Shown piece after piece: positions 55,900 through 64,000 of a stretch of DNA of 64,000 nucleotides. Every line of letters starts with the position of its first letter. Position 1 is the stretch's first letter. Below the pieces are notes generated by a model. It was not told the origin of the DNA. It ran no database searches and was given only the letters and a program-made list of their open reading frames with translations. This DNA is from Hydrogenophaga sp. (lineage in GTDB: Bacteria > Pseudomonadota > Gammaproteobacteria > Burkholderiales > Burkholderiaceae_C). The stretch spans positions 124,001 through 188,000 of the forward strand of contig NZ_SDDV01000005.1 of assembly GCF_014773545.1 (NCBI RefSeq). Direction: 5' to 3'. The translations under genes were made by a program, and so were the position numbers.

Positions 55900-56570
55900 G
55901 ATGCAGCCTCCTGAACAGCCGGCAAGGTGGCGACATCGACGCCGAGCGCGGCCAATTTGACTTCCACCAGACGGCGGTATTCGGTTCTCTCACTCATGCC
56001 ACGCCAAGCGATCAGGTACTGCGCCTGGGCCTCGGCGGGCTTGCCCTGCGCCATCAACACGTCGCCGCGGCGATCGGCCAGCAGCGGCACGAAGGCGGGT
56101 GGCACCTCGGCTTGCAGCGTCAGGAGCGCCTGCTCGAACGCCTGGGCCTCGATATCCAGACCGGCCAGCCGCAGACGCGCCACCGCCTGATAGGACGGGT
56201 TGTTCGACTCGGTGAGCACCCAATTCAGTGCGCTGCGGGCGTCCTCAGGCCGACCCGCTTCGAACTGCACCCGACCCGCCAGCAGCGCCGCTTGCGCAGC
56301 AAAAATGCTCCGGCCATAGCTGTCTTTGATTTGCGTCAGCGCACGCTGCATGCGCTCGGTGTCGTTGGCCAGGGCGGCGCGTTCGATTTCTTCGTACAGC
56401 ACCGCCGCCTGTGCCCCTTGGCTGCGCTGCCAAAAGCTCCAGCCGGCCCAGGCGGCAAAGCCACCGAGCACGGCGATCAGCACCCAGGTGATGAGGCTGC
56501 CGTAACGGGACCAGAAATGCTTGAACTGATCGAGCTGCTCCTGCTCTTCGAGGTTGAGTGGTGTGGCCAT
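55896..56570 (-). CDS. YfgM-type TPR-like membrane protein
   Basis: A 224-residue single-pass protein with helix about 26-48 (GSLITWVLIAVLGGFAAWAG) and a periplasmic TPR-like domain. The family (YfgM, tetratricopeptide_21) associates with SecYEG and PpiD in E. coli. It starts MATPLNLEEQEQLDQFKHFW, standard for the family. It sits between hisS and bamB and is coupled to bamB by a 4-nt overlap. Confidence 0.92.
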   Translation of the reverse strand: MATPLNLEEQEQLDQFKHFWSRYGSLITWVLIAVLGGFAAWAGWSFWQRSQGAQAAVLYEEIERAALANDTERMQRALTQIKDSYGRSIFAAQAALLAGRVQFEAGRPEDARSALNWVLTESNNPSYQAVARLRLAGLDIEAQAFEQALLTLQAEVPPAFVPLLADRRGDVLMAQGKPAEAQAQYLIAWRGMSERTEYRRLVEVKLAALGVDVATLPAVQEAAS

Positions 56571-56616
56571 GGGTCAGCGAGGTTGTGAATCGGGCAATTG
56601 TAGGCGCGCCAGCCGC

Positions 56617-57924
56617 TCAGGCGCGGCTCAGCTCGGTGGCCCAGGCGCTTGCGTCGGCCAGCGCTCGCAGCACCTGGGCTGCAGGCGCGCTGGCGTCGTC
56701 GGCACGCGGGCCACGCAGCGGCTTGAGCGCCACCATGCCTTGCTGCAGCTCGTCGGCGCCAAAAATCAGCGCAAAACGCGCGCCGCTGGCATCAGCCTTC
56801 CTGAACTGTGATTTCATGCTGCCCAGACCGTCGGCGCTGGCGGCGTGCATGTGCACCCGCACGCCGTGCTGGCGCAGCGTGCGCAACACCGGCATGGCCT
56901 GCGCCAGTGCGGCCGCGTCGGGCAGCACGGCGTAGGCGTCGGGTTGCGGCAGCTCGGGCAGTCGGCCCTGCTCTTTGAGCAACTCCAAAATGCGCTCCAT
57001 GCCCAGCGCCCAGCCCACCGCCGGCGCCGCCTTGGCGCCGATCTGGGCAAACAAATCGTCGTAGCGGCCGCCGGCGCACACCGTGCCCTGGGCGCCAAGC
57101 TGCGTGGTGACGAACTCGAACACCGACAGGTTGTAGTAATCCAGACCGCGCACCAGCCGCGGGTTGATGCGGTAGGCGATATCGTTCGCGTCGAGCAGCG
57201 CACGCAGGCGCTCGAAGTGCTCCAGCGACTGTGGCCCCAGGTGTTCAAGCAAACGCGGCGCCGCATTCACCAGCGCCTGCAAGGCTGGGTTTTTGCTGTC
57301 CAAAATGCGCAACGGGTTGCTGTGCAGGCGGCGCTTGGCGTCTTCGTCGAGCTGATCGGCGTGCGCTTGCAAATAAGCCACCAGCGCCGCGCGGTGCGCC
57401 AGTCTCTCGGCCGGCTGGCCCAGGCTGTTGATCTCGAGCGTGATACCGGTCAAGCCGAGTTCGGCCCACAGGTCGCAGGCCAGCACGATCAGTTCGGCGT
57501 CGACGTCGGGACCCACAAAACCCAGCGCTTCGACACCGAATTGGTGAAACTGACGGTAACGGCCGCGCTGCGGGCGCTCGTGGCGAAACATCGGACCCAT
57601 GTAATACAGGCGCTTGGGGCCATCGTGCAGCAGCGCATGCTCTAGCACGGCGCGCACCACGCCGGCGGTGTTCTCCGGCCGCAGCGTGAGTTGTTCGCCG
57701 TTGAGCCGGTCTTCGAACGAGTACATCTCTTTTTCGACAATGTCGGTCACTTCGCCCAAGCCGCGCACGAACAGCGCCGTGTGTTCGACGATGGGGGTGC
57801 GCAGGTTGCGATAGCCGTAGCGCTGCAGCAAGGCGCGCAGCTTGTCTTCCAGCCACTCCCAGTGCGCCGACTGCGGCGGTGCGATGTCGTTCATGCCTTT
57901 GACGGCAACAATTTTTTCTGGCAT
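56617..57924 (-). CDS. hisS: histidyl-tRNA synthetase
   Basis: HisS charges tRNA-His. The 435-residue class II synthetase has motif 2 [20 protein letters not shown], the histidine motif [14 protein letters not shown] and motif 3 [10 protein letters not shown], then an anticodon-binding domain (about 330-425). The ATG at 57924 ([17 protein letters not shown]) matches homologues; ten extra upstream codons are unlikely. The window also carries the cognate tRNA-His and the HisS paralogue hisZ. Confidence 0.97.
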   Translation of the reverse strand: MPEKIVAVKGMNDIAPPQSAHWEWLEDKLRALLQRYGYRNLRTPIVEHTALFVRGLGEVTDIVEKEMYSFEDRLNGEQLTLRPENTAGVVRAVLEHALLHDGPKRLYYMGPMFRHERPQRGRYRQFHQFGVEALGFVGPDVDAELIVLACDLWAELGLTGITLEINSLGQPAERLAHRAALVAYLQAHADQLDEDAKRRLHSNPLRILDSKNPALQALVNAAPRLLEHLGPQSLEHFERLRALLDANDIAYRINPRLVRGLDYYNLSVFEFVTTQLGAQGTVCAGGRYDDLFAQIGAKAAPAVGWALGMERILELLKEQGRLPELPQPDAYAVLPDAAALAQAMPVLRTLRQHGVRVHMHAASADGLGSMKSQFRKADASGARFALIFGADELQQGMVALKPLRGPRADDASAPAAQVLRALADASAWATELSRA

Positions 57925-58032
57925 TTCGATTTGGGTTGATGCCGCTGAAACCACACCGTCGCTGCGGCGTGCGGCGCTGGCACGGGTGCTCGCGGCGCGT
58001 CTGCAAACGGGTGCGCGAACGCAGGCGCGGGC

Positions 58033-59328
58033 TCAGGGTGTGGCGCCAAAGCGCTTTTCGACGTAGTTCTCGACGATCTGCTGAAACTCGTGCGCGATCT
58101 CGGTGCCGCGCAGCGTCAGCACTTTGTGACCGTCGATATAGACCGGCGCTGCCGGCGCTTCGCCGGTGCCGGGCAGGCTGATACCGATGTCGGCGTGCTT
58201 GCTCTCGCCCGGCCCGTTGACGATGCAGCCCATCACTGCCACCTTGAGGTTTTCCACCCCGGGATAGCGCTGGCGCCAGACCGGCATGGCCGCGCGCAGG
58301 TAGCCGTCGATCTGCTGCGTGAGCTCCTGAAAGCTGGAGCTGGTGGTGCGGCCGCAACCAGGGCAGGCGGTGACGCTGGGCACAAAGCTGCGCAGGCCCA
58401 GGGCCTGCAAAATTTCTTGCGCCACCACCACCTCCTGCGTGCGCGACTCGCCCGGCTGCGGCGTGAGCGAGACACGGATGGTGTCGCCAATACCCTGCTG
58501 CAACAGAATCGACAGCGCTGCCGTCGATGCCACCGCGCCTTTGGTGCCCATGCCGGCTTCGGTCAGGCCCAGGTGCAAGGTGTAGTCGCAGCGCCGCGCC
58601 AGCTCTTGATACACCGCAATCAGGTCTTGCACGCCGCTGACCTTGCACGACAGCACGATGTCGTCGGCGTGCAGACCCAACTCCTGGGCGCGCTGGGCCG
58701 ATTCCAGCGCAGAACTGATCAGCGCCTCGTACATCACCTGACGCGCCTCCCAGGGCTGGCTGCGCTGCGCGTTCTGATCCATCAGGCGCGCCAACAGGTC
58801 TTGGTCCAGACTGCCCCAGTTGACGCCGATACGGATCGGCTTGTGCAGCCGGGCGGCAATCTCCACCATTTGTGCAAACTGGCGTTCGCCCTTGTCGCCG
58901 CGCCCGACGTTGCCGGGGTTGATGCGGTACTTGGACAGCGTCTGGGCGCAGGCCGGGTACTCGCTAAGCAGCTTGTGTCCGTTGTAATGGAAGTCGCCGA
59001 TCAAGGGCACGTTGACGCCCATGCGGTCGAGCTGCTCGCGGATGTAGGGCACGGCCTGCGCGGCGGCCTCGTTGTTGACCGTGATGCGCACCAGCTCGGA
59101 ACCCGCCAAGGCAAGCTCCTTGACCTGGATGGCGGTGGCCACCGCGTCGGCGGTGTCGGTGTTGGTCATCGACTGCACGCGCACCGGCGCGTCGCCGCCA
59201 ACGGTGACGCGGTGGCTGCCCCAGGCCACCACACCCTGGCGGGTGCGGCGCGCCTGCGGTACCGACAGCGGGATGGCCTGTTCGCTGGCGCCGCACGGCG
59301 CTAGCGCAAGAACGGATGGGTCTTGCAT
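58033..59328 (-). CDS. ispG: 4-hydroxy-3-methylbut-2-enyl diphosphate synthase
   Basis: IspG (GcpE) is the iron-sulfur enzyme of the sixth step of the MEP isoprenoid pathway. The 431-residue product has [37 protein letters not shown], and cluster cysteines in ACPGCGRTT and GCIVNGPGE. The ATG is at 59328, 2 nt after the rodZ stop. Length matches the bacterial two-domain form. Confidence 0.97.
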   Translation of the reverse strand: MQDPSVLALAPCGASEQAIPLSVPQARRTRQGVVAWGSHRVTVGGDAPVRVQSMTNTDTADAVATAIQVKELALAGSELVRITVNNEAAAQAVPYIREQLDRMGVNVPLIGDFHYNGHKLLSEYPACAQTLSKYRINPGNVGRGDKGERQFAQMVEIAARLHKPIRIGVNWGSLDQDLLARLMDQNAQRSQPWEARQVMYEALISSALESAQRAQELGLHADDIVLSCKVSGVQDLIAVYQELARRCDYTLHLGLTEAGMGTKGAVASTAALSILLQQGIGDTIRVSLTPQPGESRTQEVVVAQEILQALGLRSFVPSVTACPGCGRTTSSSFQELTQQIDGYLRAAMPVWRQRYPGVENLKVAVMGCIVNGPGESKHADIGISLPGTGEAPAAPVYIDGHKVLTLRGTEIAHEFQQIVENYVEKRFGATP

Positions 59329-59330
59329 AT

Positions 59331-60212
59331 TTACTTCACCTCGAAACGGGCCACATTGCTGCGGGCATGGGGACGCAGGTTAAACGGCTGGCCGCGCAGC
59401 GTCACCTCGACCGCGTCGGCGCGTCCGATCACGACCTGGTAGGGGGGAGCCGCAGAAAAATCCATCACGTCCCCGGCCTTGAGCACGCGCCGAACCAGCA
59501 CGCTGCCAGCGCCGTTGATCACTTCGACCCAGGATTCGCCGCTGGCGCGCAGCCGCAGCAAAGCGGCCTCGGTGCCAGCAGCGGCTGCCGGCCCGGCGGG
59601 CCGGGGGGGCGGCGGCTCGACCAGCGGTGCAATCGCAGGCAGCAGCGATGTGGGCGCGGTTTGCAGCGGCGCCTGCGGCTCAGGGGGAATGGGCAGCGCA
59701 GCGGCATCGGGTGGCACGGGCGCAGGCAGCGGCTCTGTGCTCAGCGTCTGGGGCAACGGCGACAGGGGCGCACGCGGCCAAAACGCCAGCAGCAAGGCCG
59801 CCAGCAAGAATGCGGCGGCGATCCAGAACACGGGGCGTGCAAACCACGCAGCCGGGGCCCAGGGTGCCAGACCCGAAGCGGGTTTGAAGGGCAGATCGAG
59901 AGCCCGCACCGCAGCGCCCAGGCGCGGCAGATGGGCAGCGGGAATCTGCTCCAACACCGGCGCCGGATCGATCTTGAGCTGGCGGCAGGCGCCAGCGGCC
60001 AAGGCGCGGGCAAAGGTCAGGTCGGGCAGTTCTTCGTAGCGACCGGCCTCCAACGCCTCAAGCCGTTTGACCGGCACTTTCAGGCTTGCAGCCAGGACGG
60101 CCACGTGCAAGCCGGCCGCTTCACGCGCCTGACGCAGCCGCAGCGGAGAACTCGGCACCTGATCGGTGCGCGCCGGCTCGGCCGCTTGCAGCGGCTGCGG
60201 GGTCTCATTCAT
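59331..60212 (-). CDS. rodZ: RodZ-like cytoskeleton protein
   Basis: RodZ links MreB filaments to the wall-elongation machinery. The 293-residue product has an N-terminal HTH_25 domain ([36 protein letters not shown]), a membrane helix (about 130-148, [19 protein letters not shown]), a Pro/Ala-rich periplasmic linker, and a C-terminal DUF4115 domain ([12 protein letters not shown]). The ATG at 60212 overlaps the pilW stop by 8 nt. Confidence 0.9.
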   Translation of the reverse strand: MNETPQPLQAAEPARTDQVPSSPLRLRQAREAAGLHVAVLAASLKVPVKRLEALEAGRYEELPDLTFARALAAGACRQLKIDPAPVLEQIPAAHLPRLGAAVRALDLPFKPASGLAPWAPAAWFARPVFWIAAAFLLAALLLAFWPRAPLSPLPQTLSTEPLPAPVPPDAAALPIPPEPQAPLQTAPTSLLPAIAPLVEPPPPRPAGPAAAAGTEAALLRLRASGESWVEVINGAGSVLVRRVLKAGDVMDFSAAPPYQVVIGRADAVEVTLRGQPFNLRPHARSNVARFEVK

Positions 60213-61065
60213 CAAAGGCTCCGCGCTGGTGCGCCGACCACTGGCCCGACTGCGGGTAGCGCCGGCCCAGTTGTTGCGCCAGTTGCGCCATTGCCTCGGT
60301 GTTGCGCAGCCGGCGTTCGATCCGGATGCCCAGCCACAGCGTCTCGGCGTTGGCCAGTTCCGAGTTGTTCAGGCGCCGGATGATGAACTGGGCGCGCTGA
60401 TCTTCGGCGCGCCGGTGCAGCAAGTTGGCCAGGTTGTAGGCCGTGATCGGGTTGCCGGGGTCGAGTTCGTAGGAACGGGCAAAATTGGCCTCGGCCTGAG
60501 CCAACTGGCCCATGCGGGTCAGGCATAGGCCGCTGGCCATCAGGGTTCGGGCTTGTCCGGCGTAAGCTGGAACGGCCAGGGCCCGGTTGAACAATTCGAC
60601 CGCCTCGGCGTGGCGGCCCGACTGGCACTGAAACCAGCCGTAATTGTGCAGCGCGTCCGGGTGGCGCGGGTTGATCTGCAGGGCACGCTCGAAGCTCTCC
60701 TGCGTCAGGCGGTCGTCCTGCAGGTGCATGAAGATCAGGCCGCGCAGCACATGGGCTTCGACGAAGTTGGGGTCGGCCGCCAGCGATTGCTTGACCTCGT
60801 CGAGCGCGATCTTGACCTGGTTTTTTTCAAAATAACCCAGCGCCAACTCGAGCCGGATGCGCGCCCGTTTGCGTTGCGGCGATTCGTCGAACTCGGTCAC
60901 CGGTTCGACCCCCGCACCGGCGCTGCGTCCAGCGGCACCGCTTGCACAACCTGAGAGCGCCAGCAGCAACAGCAAGCCCAGCAGCAGCGCGGCCAGCCAG
61001 TGCCCCGTGCACCGCAGCGCCCGAGCGGCCGGGTAGCCTGTACGAATGCTGCACGCCTGAGTCAT
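60205..61065 (-). CDS. pilW: type IV pilus biogenesis/stability lipoprotein PilW (PilF)
   Basis: PilW/PilF is the TPR pilotin needed for secretin assembly in type IV pili. The 286-residue product has a lipoprotein signal (LLALSGC, Cys40) and about six TPR repeats, for example ALGYFEKNQVKIALDEVKQS and HPDALHNYGWFQCQSGRHAE. The order rlmN-pilW-rodZ-ispG is conserved in many proteobacteria. Other pilus genes are not in the window. Confidence 0.93.
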   Translation of the reverse strand: MTQACSIRTGYPAARALRCTGHWLAALLLGLLLLLALSGCASGAAGRSAGAGVEPVTEFDESPQRKRARIRLELALGYFEKNQVKIALDEVKQSLAADPNFVEAHVLRGLIFMHLQDDRLTQESFERALQINPRHPDALHNYGWFQCQSGRHAEAVELFNRALAVPAYAGQARTLMASGLCLTRMGQLAQAEANFARSYELDPGNPITAYNLANLLHRRAEDQRAQFIIRRLNNSELANAETLWLGIRIERRLRNTEAMAQLAQQLGRRYPQSGQWSAHQRGAFDE

Positions 61066-61071
61066 AGCGAT

Positions 61072-62205
61072 CTACCTGGGGGTCGATGCATGGAAGTGAA
61101 GCGGCTGCTCGCTGGCGCGGCGGCGCTGCGCCAGGCGCTGGACGGCATGGGTGCGGTCGCGCACGTCACCGGCCAGTTGACCGCAGGCGGCGTCGATGTC
61201 GTCGCCGCGGGTTTTGCGCACCGTTGTGACCAGGCCACCTTCGTTGAGTATCTGAGCAAAATGCAGCACCGCCGCGCGCGACGAGCGCCTGAGCCCGGCA
61301 TCGGGGAAGGGGTTGAACGGAATCAGGTTGATCTTACACGGCAAAGCGCGCTGCTTGAGCAGCGCCAGCAGCTCAAGCGCGTGCTCGGGCTGGTCGTTTA
61401 CGCCGTCCAGCATGCAGTACTCCAGGGTGATGAAGTCGCGCGGCGCGGCCGGCAAATAGCGCGCGCAGGCATCGAGCAGTTCGGCCAGCGGGTATTTGCG
61501 GTTCAGTGGCACCAGTGCAGTGCGCAGCGCATCGTTGGGCGCGTGCAGCGACACCGCCAGCGCCACCGGGCAGTCCTGCGCCAGCCGATCCATCATGGGC
61601 ACCACGCCAGAAGTCGAGACCGTGACGCGGCGGCGCGACAGGCCGTAGCCGTGATCGTCCAGCAGCACGCGCAAGACCGGCAACAAGGCGGCGTAATTCT
61701 GCAGCGGCTCGCCCATGCCCATCAGCACCACGTTGGTGATGACACGCTCGCTGCGGCCCAGGTGTTGGCGCAGAAAAAACTCGGCCTGCCAGAGCTGGGC
61801 CACAATTTCAGCCACGCTGAGGTTGCGTGAAAAGCCCTGGTGGCCGGTAGAGCAAAAGCGGCAGCCCACCGCGCAACCGGCCTGCGACGAAATGCACAGC
61901 GTGCCGCGGTCTGGCTCGGGAATGAAAACGGTTTCGATCGCGTTGCCCGCGCCCACGTCGAACAGCCACTTGATGGTGCCGTCGACCGACTCCTGGCGCG
62001 ACAACTGCGGCAGACCGCTGACGCGGCACAGCGCAGGCAACTGCTGGCGCAGGCTGCGCGCCAGATCGGTCATGGCGTCAAAGTCGGACGCGCCTTTTTG
62101 ATGAATCCAGCGAAACAACTGAACCGCGCGAAAGCGCTTCTCGCCCAGTTGTTCGCAAAAGGCGACCAAGCCAGCCAGATCAAAGTCGAGCAGGTTGATC
62201 TTCAT
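61072..62205 (-). CDS. rlmN: 23S rRNA/tRNA adenine C2-methyltransferase RlmN
   Basis: RlmN is a radical-SAM enzyme that methylates A2503 of 23S rRNA and A37 of some tRNAs. The 377-residue product has the cluster motif [30 protein letters not shown] and the methylated cysteine region DAACGQL near the C-terminus. ATG at 62205. It lies 22 nt after ndk and 6 nt before pilW. Confidence 0.97.
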   Translation of the reverse strand: MKINLLDFDLAGLVAFCEQLGEKRFRAVQLFRWIHQKGASDFDAMTDLARSLRQQLPALCRVSGLPQLSRQESVDGTIKWLFDVGAGNAIETVFIPEPDRGTLCISSQAGCAVGCRFCSTGHQGFSRNLSVAEIVAQLWQAEFFLRQHLGRSERVITNVVLMGMGEPLQNYAALLPVLRVLLDDHGYGLSRRRVTVSTSGVVPMMDRLAQDCPVALAVSLHAPNDALRTALVPLNRKYPLAELLDACARYLPAAPRDFITLEYCMLDGVNDQPEHALELLALLKQRALPCKINLIPFNPFPDAGLRRSSRAAVLHFAQILNEGGLVTTVRKTRGDDIDAACGQLAGDVRDRTHAVQRLAQRRRASEQPLHFHASTPR

Positions 62206-62227
62206 GACAGCCTGGCCAAGACGCCGA

Positions 62228-62653
62228 TCAGCGCGTGTAAACGTTCATGCCGGCAAAGAAAAACGCCACCTCAACCGCCGCCGTCTCGGGTGCGTCGGAG
62301 CCGTGCACGGCGTTGGCGTCTATGCTGTCGGCAAAGTCGGCCCGAATGCTGCCAGCCGCAGCCTTCTTCGGGTCGGTCGCGCCCATCAGGTCGCGGTTCT
62401 TGGCGATAGCGTCCTCGCCTTCGAGCACCTGAATCATTACCGGGCCGGAGATCATGAAATCAACCAGGTCTTTGAAGAACGGGCGCGCCCGGTGCACAGC
62501 GTAAAAAGCTTCAGCTTCGCCGCGCGAGAGCTGCGCCATGCGAGCAGCGATGACCTTCAGGCCGGCACCTTCAAAACGGGCATAAATTTGACCGATGACG
62601 TTTTTGGCTACGGCGTCGGGCTTGATGATCGAGAGGGTGCGTTCGATGGCCAT
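62228..62653 (-). CDS. ndk: nucleoside diphosphate kinase
   Basis: Ndk balances nucleoside triphosphates through a phosphohistidine intermediate. The 141-residue product begins [20 protein letters not shown] and has the active-site histidine in [11 protein letters not shown] and [17 protein letters not shown]. It is first in the long minus-strand block. A -10 (62714-62719) and a 5'-end hairpin lie upstream. Confidence 0.98.
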   Translation of the reverse strand: MAIERTLSIIKPDAVAKNVIGQIYARFEGAGLKVIAARMAQLSRGEAEAFYAVHRARPFFKDLVDFMISGPVMIQVLEGEDAIAKNRDLMGATDPKKAAAGSIRADFADSIDANAVHGSDAPETAAVEVAFFFAGMNVYTR

Positions 62654-62688
62654 GGAAATCCTTGGGTTTTTATGAGTGATCGATGGGT

Positions 62689-62719
62689 TTTGCGCTCCGG
62701 CGCAAAGCTGCTCATTTTA
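62689..62719 (-). promoter_or_regulatory. ndk promoter -10 and transcript-start hairpin
   Basis: On the minus strand TGTAAAAT is an extended -10 (TAAAAT at 62714-62719). About 8 nt downstream TTTGCGC, CGGA and GCGCAAA form a perfect 7-bp hairpin (62689-62706), so it would stand at the very 5' end of the mRNA. Such 5' stems often protect transcripts from decay. Confidence 0.45.
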
Positions 62720-62801
62720 CAACGGGGCCGCCGGTCGATTGACGCTGCTGGCCGATCTGGCCCTGCGCCGCAACACCCAAACATCCAGAGACCTGTCTCA
62801 G

Positions 62802-62948
62802 CCTAAATCCGGCAGTTGACCGCGCAGTTTGCGCTGGAAACGCCCAGGAACACACACTCATTTGACCACGAAGGCAGTCACCTGCTGGGTGAGAGCGCTA
62901 CGCACCCGATTGAGCCGCCCTGGGGCGCGTCCAACTGCCGGATTTAGG
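62802..62948. mobile_element. 147-bp MITE-like element with 17-bp perfect terminal inverted repeats
   Basis: CCTAAATCCGGCAGTTG (62802-62818) is the exact reverse complement of CAACTGCCGGATTTAGG (62932-62948). After a 2-bp mismatch both arms continue with CGCGC. The 113 bp between the arms encode nothing recognisable. Ends beginning CCTA resemble those of IS1380-family elements (for example ISEcp1), so it may be a non-autonomous derivative; the family link is inference. I see no clear target-site duplication. It fills the ndk-rsmE gap, about 150 bp upstream of ndk. Confidence 0.6.
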
Positions 62949-62963
62949 ATGATCGACTTGGCT

Positions 62964-63704
62964 TCAGGCGCCTTGTTGTGCCAGCACCAGCGCGGCCAGT
63001 GCGGCGGTCTCGGCGCGCAGCACGCGCGGGCCCAGGGTGACGGGCACAAAGCCGGCGGCACGGGCGGCGGCATCTTCGCCCGGTGATAGCCCGCCTTCCG
63101 GGCCGCTGAGGAACAGCACCGGCGCAGCGGTCGCGGCGTCGCGCAGCACATCGGCCAGCGCACGCGGACCGGCCGCCAGTGAGAGCACGCAGCGCAACAC
63201 CGGTGGCGTGGCATCGGGGCTGGCCTGGGCCTTGAGCCAGGTGCTGAGCTCAGCCACTGGCACGATCTCGGGCACCCGGTTGCCGCCACACTGTTCACAC
63301 GCCGCGATGGCCACCGCCTGCCAGTGGGTCTGTTTTTTGGTGACGCGTTCGCCGGCGAGGCGCAGCACGCTGTGTGCGGTGTGCAGCGGCTGCACGCTGG
63401 CTACGCCAAGTTCGGCGGCCTTCTCCACCAGCCAGTCCATGCGTTCGTTGGCCGGCATGCCCAGGGCCAGGTGCACGCGGCGGCCGGCTTCACGCTCCAC
63501 GCGGCGGTGGCTGTCCACCCGCACCGCCACGTCGCTGCGGCCCATGCGCAGGATGGTGGCGCTGTGTTCGCCCCCGGCGCCGTTGAACAGCGTGATCACG
63601 CCACCGGGCTGCAGGCGCAGCACCTGCACGTGCCGCGCGGCGGCTGCGGGCAGCTCCAGCTCGGCGCCGAGGGTCAGCGCGACGGGACAGTGAAAGCGCG
63701 GCAT
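62964..63704 (-). CDS. rsmE: 16S rRNA m3U1498 methyltransferase RsmE
   Basis: RsmE methylates U1498 near the decoding site. The 246-residue SPOUT enzyme has an N-terminal PUA-like part (RHVQVLRLQPGGVITLFNG) and the knotted C-domain with LALGMPANERMDWLVEKAAE, ACEQCGGNRVPEI, LSGPEGGLSPGED and LGPRVLRAETA. The ATG at 63704 (MPRFHCPVAL) is chosen over an upstream start by family alignment. It ends 16 bp from the inverted-repeat element. Confidence 0.95.
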   Translation of the reverse strand: MPRFHCPVALTLGAELELPAAAARHVQVLRLQPGGVITLFNGAGGEHSATILRMGRSDVAVRVDSHRRVEREAGRRVHLALGMPANERMDWLVEKAAELGVASVQPLHTAHSVLRLAGERVTKKQTHWQAVAIAACEQCGGNRVPEIVPVAELSTWLKAQASPDATPPVLRCVLSLAAGPRALADVLRDAATAAPVLFLSGPEGGLSPGEDAAARAAGFVPVTLGPRVLRAETAALAALVLAQQGA

Positions 63705-63714
63705 GGCGGCGTGC

Positions 63715-64000
63715 TCAGACGCGGCCGAAGGCGTAGCCCGAGGCGGCCTCGAGGCCTTCGATCTGGTCAATGAGTTTCAGGAACGGGCCTAGCTCGCGGT
63801 AGCGGTGCGTGGTGTGGCGGATGTAGTGAATGAAGCGCGGCGCGTCGGCCAGGTACCTGGGCTTGCCGTCGCGCAGCGTGAGCCGCGCGAAGATGCCGGC
63901 CACCTTCAGATGCCGCTGCAGGCCCATCCACTCCACCGCGCGGTAGAAGGCGCCGAAGTCGCTGTGCCAGTCCTCGAAGTCCATCAGCCCGGCCTTGCGC
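63715..64000 (-). CDS. amgK: AmgK-like amino sugar kinase, C-terminal end, cut by the window edge
   Basis: The visible 95 residues end an aminoglycoside-phosphotransferase-fold kinase: FRAVEWMGLQ is here FYRAVEWMGLQRHLKVAGIF, followed by RDGKPRYLADAPRFIHYIRH. This segment is characteristic of AmgK, the N-acetylmuramate/GlcNAc 1-kinase of cell-wall recycling, usually paired with murU. The catalytic part lies outside the window. It is 10 nt upstream of rsmE. Confidence 0.8.
   Translation of the reverse strand, partial: RKAGLMDFEDWHSDFGAFYRAVEWMGLQRHLKVAGIFARLTLRDGKPRYLADAPRFIHYIRHTTHRYRELGPFLKLIDQIEGLEAASGYAFGRV

Noticed and set aside
62795-62955. Target-site duplication around the inverted-repeat element
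   Set aside because: Flanks (CTCAG and ATGAT) do not match, so no duplication is claimed.

Overview
The window is 64 kb of GC-rich chromosomal DNA from a betaproteobacterium, most likely order Burkholderiales and close to Comamonadaceae. The evidence is gene order and protein sequence: the rpsO-pnp pair, the murJ/rpsT divergent pair, the hda-HAD-pcnB-folK run, and the long block ndk-rlmN-pilW-rodZ-ispG-hisS-yfgM-bamB-der-hfq-hflX-hflK-hflC-DUF2065-hisZ-purA. There is also a short lysine-rich protein that I associate with this family, and a 3-hydroxybutyrate dehydrogenase typical of polyhydroxybutyrate users. I cannot name the genus. Almost all of the window is core genome; there are three tRNAs (His-GTG, Val-TAC, Val-GAC), no rRNA and no CRISPR array.

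Layout. 1-6.6 kb: end of a quinone oxidoreductase, pnp, rpsO, then a decayed island scar (truncated tyrosine recombinase joined to a HicA toxin tail) beside tRNA-His, then ppiD and tRNA-Val(TAC). 6.7-14.6 kb (minus strand): tartrate dehydrogenase-like enzyme, EamA transporter, pgsA, asparaginase, selD, hslO, kup. 14.9-19.3 kb (plus): putA and a J-domain protein. 19.3-23.6 kb (minus): dnaB, a SirB1-type protein, murJ. 23.7-25.1 kb (plus): rpsT and an AEC transporter. 25.1-28.8 kb (minus): an MCE/MlaE/lipoprotein trio without an adjacent ATPase, and queG. 28.8-30.9 kb (plus): tsaE and amiC. 31-34.4 kb (minus): tRNA-Val(GAC), relA and a coupled hydrolase. 34.6-35.7 kb: bdhA and a broken DUF4160 gene. 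35.7-46.4 kb: purM, an AI-2E transporter, the coupled hda-HAD-pcnB run, folK, dsbB, an orphan sulfate-binding protein, yggX, an MnmC-like FAD enzyme, a small lysine-rich protein and metC. 46.5-62.7 kb: the large minus-strand housekeeping block. 62.8 kb: a 147-bp element with 17-bp perfect terminal inverted repeats. 63-64 kb: rsmE and the end of an AmgK-like kinase.

The genes cover RNA decay and translation (pnp, rpsO, rpsT, hfq, rlmN, rsmE, queG, tsaE, pcnB), envelope building and quality control (ppiD, murJ, amiC, bamB, rodZ, hflKC, the MCE trio, dsbB), replication (dnaB, hda), stringent response (relA) and biosynthesis (purM, purA, folK, hisZ, ispG, metC). Start codons are often GTG or TTG, and short start/stop overlaps (ATGA, GTGA, TTGA) are common.

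I found no convincing new multi-gene system. The items most worth a second look are non-coding or decayed: the tRNA-His island scar, a 36-bp near-perfect palindrome at the 5' end of relA, the inverted-repeat element upstream of ndk, a terminator-like hairpin touching the kup start codon, and a long hairpin in the pnp leader.
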